Positions 5,628-8,957 of a DNA stretch of 8,957 nucleotides are shown one piece after another. The notes beneath the pieces are model-generated. The model ran no database searches and was not told the DNA's origin. It saw nothing but the letters and a program-made list of their open reading frames with translations. A program made the position numbers and the translations under genes. The first letter of the stretch is position 1. Every line of letters starts with the position of its first letter. This DNA comes from Phenylobacterium sp. (GTDB lineage: Bacteria > Pseudomonadota > Alphaproteobacteria > Caulobacterales > Caulobacteraceae): positions 1 through 8,957 of the forward strand of contig JAQGIJ010000541.1 in NCBI GenBank assembly GCA_028291285.1, given 5' to 3'.

Positions 5628-6929
5628 ATGACTGGGCAAGAGAACGGCAAGCCACAGACAGTGGGGCAGGGTCTGGCAGCCGGCGAGGGTCTGGCCCCTG
5701 AGACCCTGCTGCTGAGCTACGGCTTCGATCCTTCGCTGTCCGAGGGCGCGGTGAAGACGCCGATCTTCCTGACCTCCACCTTCGCTTTCAAGACGTGCGC
5801 GGAGGGCAAGCAGCTCTTCGACTATATGAGCGGACGCGTTCCCCTGCCGCCCGGTCTGCAGCCGGGGCTGATCTACACCCGCTTCAACAATCCCAACCTG
5901 CAGATCGTCGAGGAGCGGCTCGCGATCCTGGAGAAGGCGGATTCCTGCGCCCTGTTCTCCAGCGGCATGGCGGCGATCACGACGGTGCTGCTCTCGGTGG
6001 CCGCGCCTGGCCAGGTCGTATTGCGCAGCCGGCCGCTCTATGGCGGCACCGAGACCCTCTTCGACAGCCTGCTGGCGGGCCTGGGCGTCAGGAGCGTCAG
6101 CTTCCGGGACGGGCTGGACGGCGCAGCCGTGCGCGAGGCGGTGGAACAAGCCCTGGCGCTGGGACCGCTGGCGGCGATCTTCGTCGAAACCCCCGCCAAC
6201 CCGACCAATGCTGTGGTCGATCTGCAGCTCATGGCCGAGGTCGCCGAGGAGGTGTCGCAACGCCAGCCCGAGCGTCCCCGGATCCTGGTCGATAACACCC
6301 TCCTGGGTCCGCTGCATCAGGCGCCGCTGGCCCACGGCGCCGACGCCGTCGTCTATTCCCTGACCAAGTACGTCGGCGGTCACAGCGACCTCATCGCCGG
6401 CGCCGTCCTGGGACCGGCGGATCTGATGAAGAAGGTCCGCTCGATCCGCAATCTGATCGGCAACCAGCTGGACGTGCACAGCGCCTGGATGCTGACGCGG
6501 TCGCTGGAGACGCTCCGGCTGCGCATCGACCAGGCGTTCGCCAACGCCGCGGTGGTGGCGGAATGGCTCTCGTCCCACCCCCGCGTCGAGACGGTCGCCT
6601 ACCTCGGCGCCCTGCCGCCCGGCTCTCCCGCCGCCGACGTCGTCGCCCGTCAGTGCGGCGCTCACGGCGCCACATTCTCCTTCGTGGTGGAGGGCGGGGA
6701 GGCCGCGGCGTTCCGGGTGCTGGATCGACTGAAGATCTTCAAGCTCGCGGTCAGCCTGGGGGGCACGGAATCCCTCGCCTGCCATCCCGGCAGCACGACG
6801 CATTCCGGCGTGCCGGCCGCCGAACGGGAGGCGCTCGGCATCGCCGAGGGCATGATCCGGCTCTCGATCGGGCTGGAAGCGCCCAAGGACCTGATTGCGG
6901 ACCTGGATGCCGCCTTGGCGAGCCTGTAG
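5628..6929 (+). CDS. PLP-dependent cystathionine gamma-synthase family enzyme
   Basis: A 433-residue Cys/Met-metabolism enzyme, of normal length plus a short N-terminal extension. Conserved features are YTR at 83-85 (phosphate contact from the neighbouring subunit), SSGMAAI near 107-113, LYGGT with the active-site Tyr138, VETPANPT at 186-193, VDNT with Asp222 against the PLP ring nitrogen, SLTK with Schiff-base Lys247, and IRLSIGLE with substrate-carboxylate Arg411. Members make or cleave cystathionine, sulfhydrylate O-acyl-homoserine, or eliminate methanethiol from methionine. Methionine gamma-lyases usually have Cys where this protein has Gly140, so a strict lyase call is not justified; synthase, cystathionine lyase or sulfhydrylase remain open. 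An insert with PLPPG (near 73-77) precedes the YTR motif. GGAG (5613-5616) is 11 bases before the ATG. It appears monocistronic and cytosolic. Confidence 0.9.
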   Translation: MTGQENGKPQTVGQGLAAGEGLAPETLLLSYGFDPSLSEGAVKTPIFLTSTFAFKTCAEGKQLFDYMSGRVPLPPGLQPGLIYTRFNNPNLQIVEERLAILEKADSCALFSSGMAAITTVLLSVAAPGQVVLRSRPLYGGTETLFDSLLAGLGVRSVSFRDGLDGAAVREAVEQALALGPLAAIFVETPANPTNAVVDLQLMAEVAEEVSQRQPERPRILVDNTLLGPLHQAPLAHGADAVVYSLTKYVGGHSDLIAGAVLGPADLMKKVRSIRNLIGNQLDVHSAWMLTRSLETLRLRIDQAFANAAVVAEWLSSHPRVETVAYLGALPPGSPAADVVARQCGAHGATFSFVVEGGEAAAFRVLDRLKIFKLAVSLGGTESLACHPGSTTHSGVPAAEREALGIAEGMIRLSIGLEAPKDLIADLDAALASL

Positions 6930-7019
6930 CCCCAGCGGCGTTGACCTAAGCCACACTCCCCGAGCCTCCGCCCGTCGCCGATGCGTCGCCCGATTGTTTT
7001 GCGGCCACCGTGCGACGGA

Positions 7020-7033
7020 CCGGCCCGGGCCGG
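7020..7033 (+). repeat. 14-bp perfect palindrome between the PLP enzyme and ferredoxin genes
   Basis: CCGGCCCGGGCCGG is perfectly self-complementary, lies 90 bases after the PLP enzyme stop and is followed by CGTTTCG. It could be a protein-binding palindrome or, as CCGGC-CCGG-GCCGG, a weak terminator hairpin without a proper T-run. The rest of the 233-base gap (6930-7162) holds no gene I can support and no clear promoter. Confidence 0.35.
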
Positions 7034-7162
7034 CGTTTCGTCGGTTGGCGTGGTCAGGCGCCTGGACATTGCTCGCGTGCAGGCTGTACGGAAGACGCCG
7101 AGCCTCTGGCGGACACCTAGCCCGGGGTGGTCAGCCCGGTTTCAGCATGGCGAGGAATGGTC

Positions 7163-7372
7163 GTGAAGGTTAAGGCCGACAACAAGCTTTGCAGCGGTCA
7201 CGCGCGGTGCGCCTCCGTAGCGCCGGAGATCTTTACGCTCACCGACGACGGCTACATCGGCTTCAGCGAAAAAGAGATCTCGCCCGACCAGGTCGCGCTT
7301 GCCCGTCGCGGCGTGCGCGCCTGCCCGGAGCGGGCGCTGAGCCTGATCGAGGACGAGAACGGGGCCGCTTAG
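7163..7372 (+). CDS. Small ferredoxin of the cytochrome P450 partner type
   Basis: A 69-residue acidic ferredoxin. Cluster ligands are Cys10, Cys16 and Cys54 (in the order C-SGHAR-C, later ACPERAL), with His13 where a classical 4Fe-4S protein has its second cysteine. That Cys-x2-His-x2-Cys pattern is typical of the 3Fe-4S (or unusual 4Fe-4S) ferredoxins that feed electrons to bacterial P450s. The frame is open from an ATG at 7127 and has another ATG at 7157. I prefer GTG at 7163 because GAGGA (7152-7156) lies six bases upstream and the protein then begins MKVKAD, like its family. It is convergent with the P450 pair, only 7 bases from the stop of the small - strand gene, so it must be transcribed separately. 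No ferredoxin reductase is in view. Confidence 0.92.
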   Translation: MKVKADNKLCSGHARCASVAPEIFTLTDDGYIGFSEKEISPDQVALARRGVRACPERALSLIEDENGAA

Positions 7373-7379
7373 GGCCTGT

Positions 7380-7613
7380 TCAGCCGAGCTGATCGTCGGC
7401 GACGACGGGGCGGCTCTCGCGCGTACCGCGCATGCGCCCGTCGGGATCGTCAGGATCCGAGGTCAGGATCACGTAGTCCTCGTGCACCTCGAGGAGCACG
7501 CCGGCGAAGGGGAAGTCCTGGAACCGGCCGGGCACGCGATAGCTCACCTGGTCTCCGACCTTGAAGCTGGCCGGATCGAAGTTGAAGTCGATCGGGCATT
7601 TCTCTTCGCTCAT
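7380..7613 (-). CDS. Small conserved-looking protein of unknown function downstream of the P450
   Basis: A 77-residue acidic protein I cannot assign to a named family. The N-terminus (MSEEKCPIDFNFDPASF) is followed by KVGDQVSYRVPGRF, FPFAGVLLEVHEDYVILTSD and a polar end with RMRGTRESRPVV. The alternating hydrophobic strands with turns after VGD and HED look like a small SH3-like beta barrel, a structural guess only. There is one cysteine (Cys6), no signal peptide and no membrane segment. On the - strand it starts 31 bases after the P450 stop with a strong AGGAGGAG (complement of 7621-7628) about nine bases from the ATG, so it is very likely co-transcribed with the P450. A role in P450 assembly, redox-partner contact or regulation is possible but unsupported beyond context. 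Confidence 0.83.
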   Translation of the reverse strand: MSEEKCPIDFNFDPASFKVGDQVSYRVPGRFQDFPFAGVLLEVHEDYVILTSDPDDPDGRMRGTRESRPVVADDQLG

Positions 7614-7644
7614 GCGCTCTCTCCTCCTATGCGGCGGCGTCGGT

Positions 7645-8901
7645 TCAGGTCGGCCAGACGAGCGGGAGCCGGGGGACGGCGATCAGGCCCGGGAAGGCCG
7701 TGGTGTCCGCGCCCGGCTTGACGGAGAAGGGCGGCACCCGACGCAGGAACTCGCCCAACGCCAGCCGCAGCTCGCGGCGCGCCAGGTGCGAGCCCAGGCA
7801 GCGGTGCGGGCCCCCGGCGAGGGTGAAGTGGCGGTTCGACGGACGATCGAGCTTGAAGCTCCGCGGGTCGGAGAACTCCGCGGCGTCGAAATTGCCCGCG
7901 GAGTTGAAGGCCATGATGTGATCGCCGGTCTGGATCTTCACCCCGTGGATCTCGTGGTCTTCCTTCACCAGCCGGGTGGAATTCACCAGCGGCTGCATGC
8001 GCAGGAACTCTTCGATGGCGTCGGGGATCAGGCTGGGGTCGTCGCGCAAGGTCTGCTGCAGCTCGGGCTCCCGCGCCAGGCGGCGGAACATCAGGGAGGT
8101 GGTGGCCGCGACCGTGTCCAGGCCGCCCAGCCAGAGGAAGGCCACCGTGCCGATGATCTCGTCGTCGGTCAGCGGGCGCCCCTCGATCTGACCGTGGACG
8201 ATGTGGCTGGTCAGGTTGTCGCCGGGCTCACGCCTCATCTCCTCGATGAAGCTGCGCAGGTAAGCGAGCGCCGAACTGATCCCCCACTGGATCCGCTTCA
8301 GCTCGCCGTGGCTGTGCAGGATAGCGTATTCCCAGGCGAGGAACTCCTCCAGCTTCTCGGCCGGGAAGCCCATCAGGTCCATGAAGACGCGCACCGGATA
8401 GAGCCGGCCGAAGTCGTAGGCGACGTCGCATTCGCCCTGGTCGATGAAGCTGTCGATCAGGCCGTTGATGGTGGCCAGGATGCGCGGCTCCATCTGCGTG
8501 ATCGCCTTGGGCGAGAACCAGGGATTGAGCAGGATCCGGTACTTGCCGTGTTCCGGCGGGTCGACCGCCAGCGGAATCATCCGGAAGGTCTCGCCCACGA
8601 GCGCCTGGAAGTTCGCCGCATCCGCCGTCGAGTAGAGGGCGTCGTTCTGGTAGACCTCGCGGATGTCCTCGTAGTGGGTGACCACCCAGGTCCCCTGAAA
8701 CAGGCGGCCCTGCTGCGGGAAGGAAAAGAAGATCGGCGGCAGCGTCTCGTAGACGTCCCGGGTGCGGCTGAAGGGGTCCGCCAGGTCGTTGGCGGCCAGG
8801 TAGGGCATGATGTCGACGACCAGTTCCGACGGCACGTGCGGCGGGATCACCTTGGGCGGGCGTTCGGGCGCCGTCACCTGCGCTGCGGTCTGATCGGTCA
8901 C
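7645..8901 (-). CDS. Cytochrome P450 monooxygenase (soluble bacterial type)
   Basis: A 418-residue soluble P450 without membrane anchor. Motifs in order: DPPEHGKYR (114-122, C-helix with His118 and Arg122 for heme propionates); GGLDT (259-263, I-helix oxygen-activating Asp262-Thr263); E298xxR301 in EEFLR; SDPRSFKLDRP (344-354); and the heme loop TLAGGPHRCLGSH with thiolate ligand Cys368. The position seven residues before Cys368, normally Phe, is Leu361. The enzyme would hydroxylate a small hydrophobic substrate using electrons from a ferredoxin, plausibly the one at 7163-7372; substrate and CYP family cannot be fixed from sequence alone. The start is GTG at 8901, backed by AAGGAGG about eight bases upstream; the frame is open to the window edge but has no other start codon there. 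The small gene at 7380-7613 follows in the same direction. Confidence 0.97.
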   Translation of the reverse strand: MTDQTAAQVTAPERPPKVIPPHVPSELVVDIMPYLAANDLADPFSRTRDVYETLPPIFFSFPQQGRLFQGTWVVTHYEDIREVYQNDALYSTADAANFQALVGETFRMIPLAVDPPEHGKYRILLNPWFSPKAITQMEPRILATINGLIDSFIDQGECDVAYDFGRLYPVRVFMDLMGFPAEKLEEFLAWEYAILHSHGELKRIQWGISSALAYLRSFIEEMRREPGDNLTSHIVHGQIEGRPLTDDEIIGTVAFLWLGGLDTVAATTSLMFRRLAREPELQQTLRDDPSLIPDAIEEFLRMQPLVNSTRLVKEDHEIHGVKIQTGDHIMAFNSAGNFDAAEFSDPRSFKLDRPSNRHFTLAGGPHRCLGSHLARRELRLALGEFLRRVPPFSVKPGADTTAFPGLIAVPRLPLVWPT

Positions 8902-8957
8902 TTGGCTTCCTCCTTGCCGAGCCTCAGCGCTGAGCGTCTCGGCCGGTTCTCGCCGCA
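8898..8957 (-). CDS. Possible C-terminal end of an upstream gene overlapping the P450 start
   Basis: On the - strand a frame is open from the window edge to a TGA at 8900-8898, giving 19 residues ending GKEEAK. The TGA overlaps the P450 GTG as GTGA, a typical coupled junction. The P450 frame itself is also open here, so the open length carries little weight and the call is tentative. No family can be recognised from this piece. Confidence 0.3.
   Translation of the reverse strand, partial: CGENRPRRSALRLGKEEAK

Noticed and set aside
5011..5655. - strand open frame of 214 residues over both tRNA genes
   Set aside because: It crosses both structural RNA genes, and its GLEPRTTVPKTAVLP segment is the antisense of tRNA-Gln.
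5322..6956. 544-residue open frame on the - strand
   Set aside because: It lies opposite the PLP enzyme, whose catalytic motifs are all intact; GC-rich third positions keep the antisense frame open. Its composition is Gln/Arg/Gly-rich with no family pattern.
6941..6969. TTGACC as a -35 box for the ferredoxin
   Set aside because: No -10-like hexamer lies 16-18 bases downstream; the region is GC-rich.
7127..7162. Earlier ferredoxin starts (7127 and ATG at 7157)
   Set aside because: GAGGA sits only one base before the ATG at 7157, too close to use, and the start at 7127 adds a non-family tail. GTG at 7163 has proper spacing.
1..8957. CRISPR array, insertion sequence, toxin-antitoxin pair or restriction endonuclease
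   Set aside because: No regularly spaced repeats, transposase motifs, IS-type terminal repeats or nuclease gene were visible in any frame.

Overview
The window looks like part of a GC-rich alphaproteobacterial chromosome. A Caulobacterales-type genome (Caulobacter/Phenylobacterium-like) is my guess, based on base composition, codon use and the gene families present; no phylogenetic marker in the window proves it. It splits into two parts that meet near 5 kb at a tRNA-Pro gene.

Bases 1 to about 5036 look like the end of an integrated element (island or decayed prophage), all read on the + strand. In order they hold the tail of an unidentified gene, a small hypothetical protein, a ParB-like/DNA-methyltransferase fusion, a DUF5681 protein, then DUF3489, DUF2924 and a large serine recombinase. 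Most junctions are ATGA or GTGA stop/start overlaps, so the genes probably form translationally coupled groups. Two leaders carry inverted repeats that can hide the ribosome binding site: a simple hairpin before the methyltransferase, and a more elaborate potential three-way junction (2280-2367) between DUF5681 and DUF3489. The second is the best candidate here for an undescribed cis-regulatory element. Directly after the recombinase stop lies a cluster of AATTCCCTATT repeats. Two copies belong to a roughly 30-bp repeat whose flanks are conserved but whose 6-bp centre is inverted, which fits a recombination or protein-binding site.

Bases 5037-5315 carry two divergent tRNA genes, tRNA-Pro(CGG) on - and tRNA-Gln(TTG) on +, both with encoded CCA. 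The 3' end of tRNA-Pro faces the element.

Bases 5316-8957 look like ordinary chromosome. They hold a PLP-dependent enzyme of the cystathionine gamma-synthase family, a small P450-type ferredoxin (+), and convergent to it a - strand pair of cytochrome P450 followed by a 77-residue protein of unknown function. The ferredoxin is the obvious candidate electron donor for the P450; its substrate cannot be read from the sequence. The P450 may itself overlap by GTGA with a gene that runs off the right edge.
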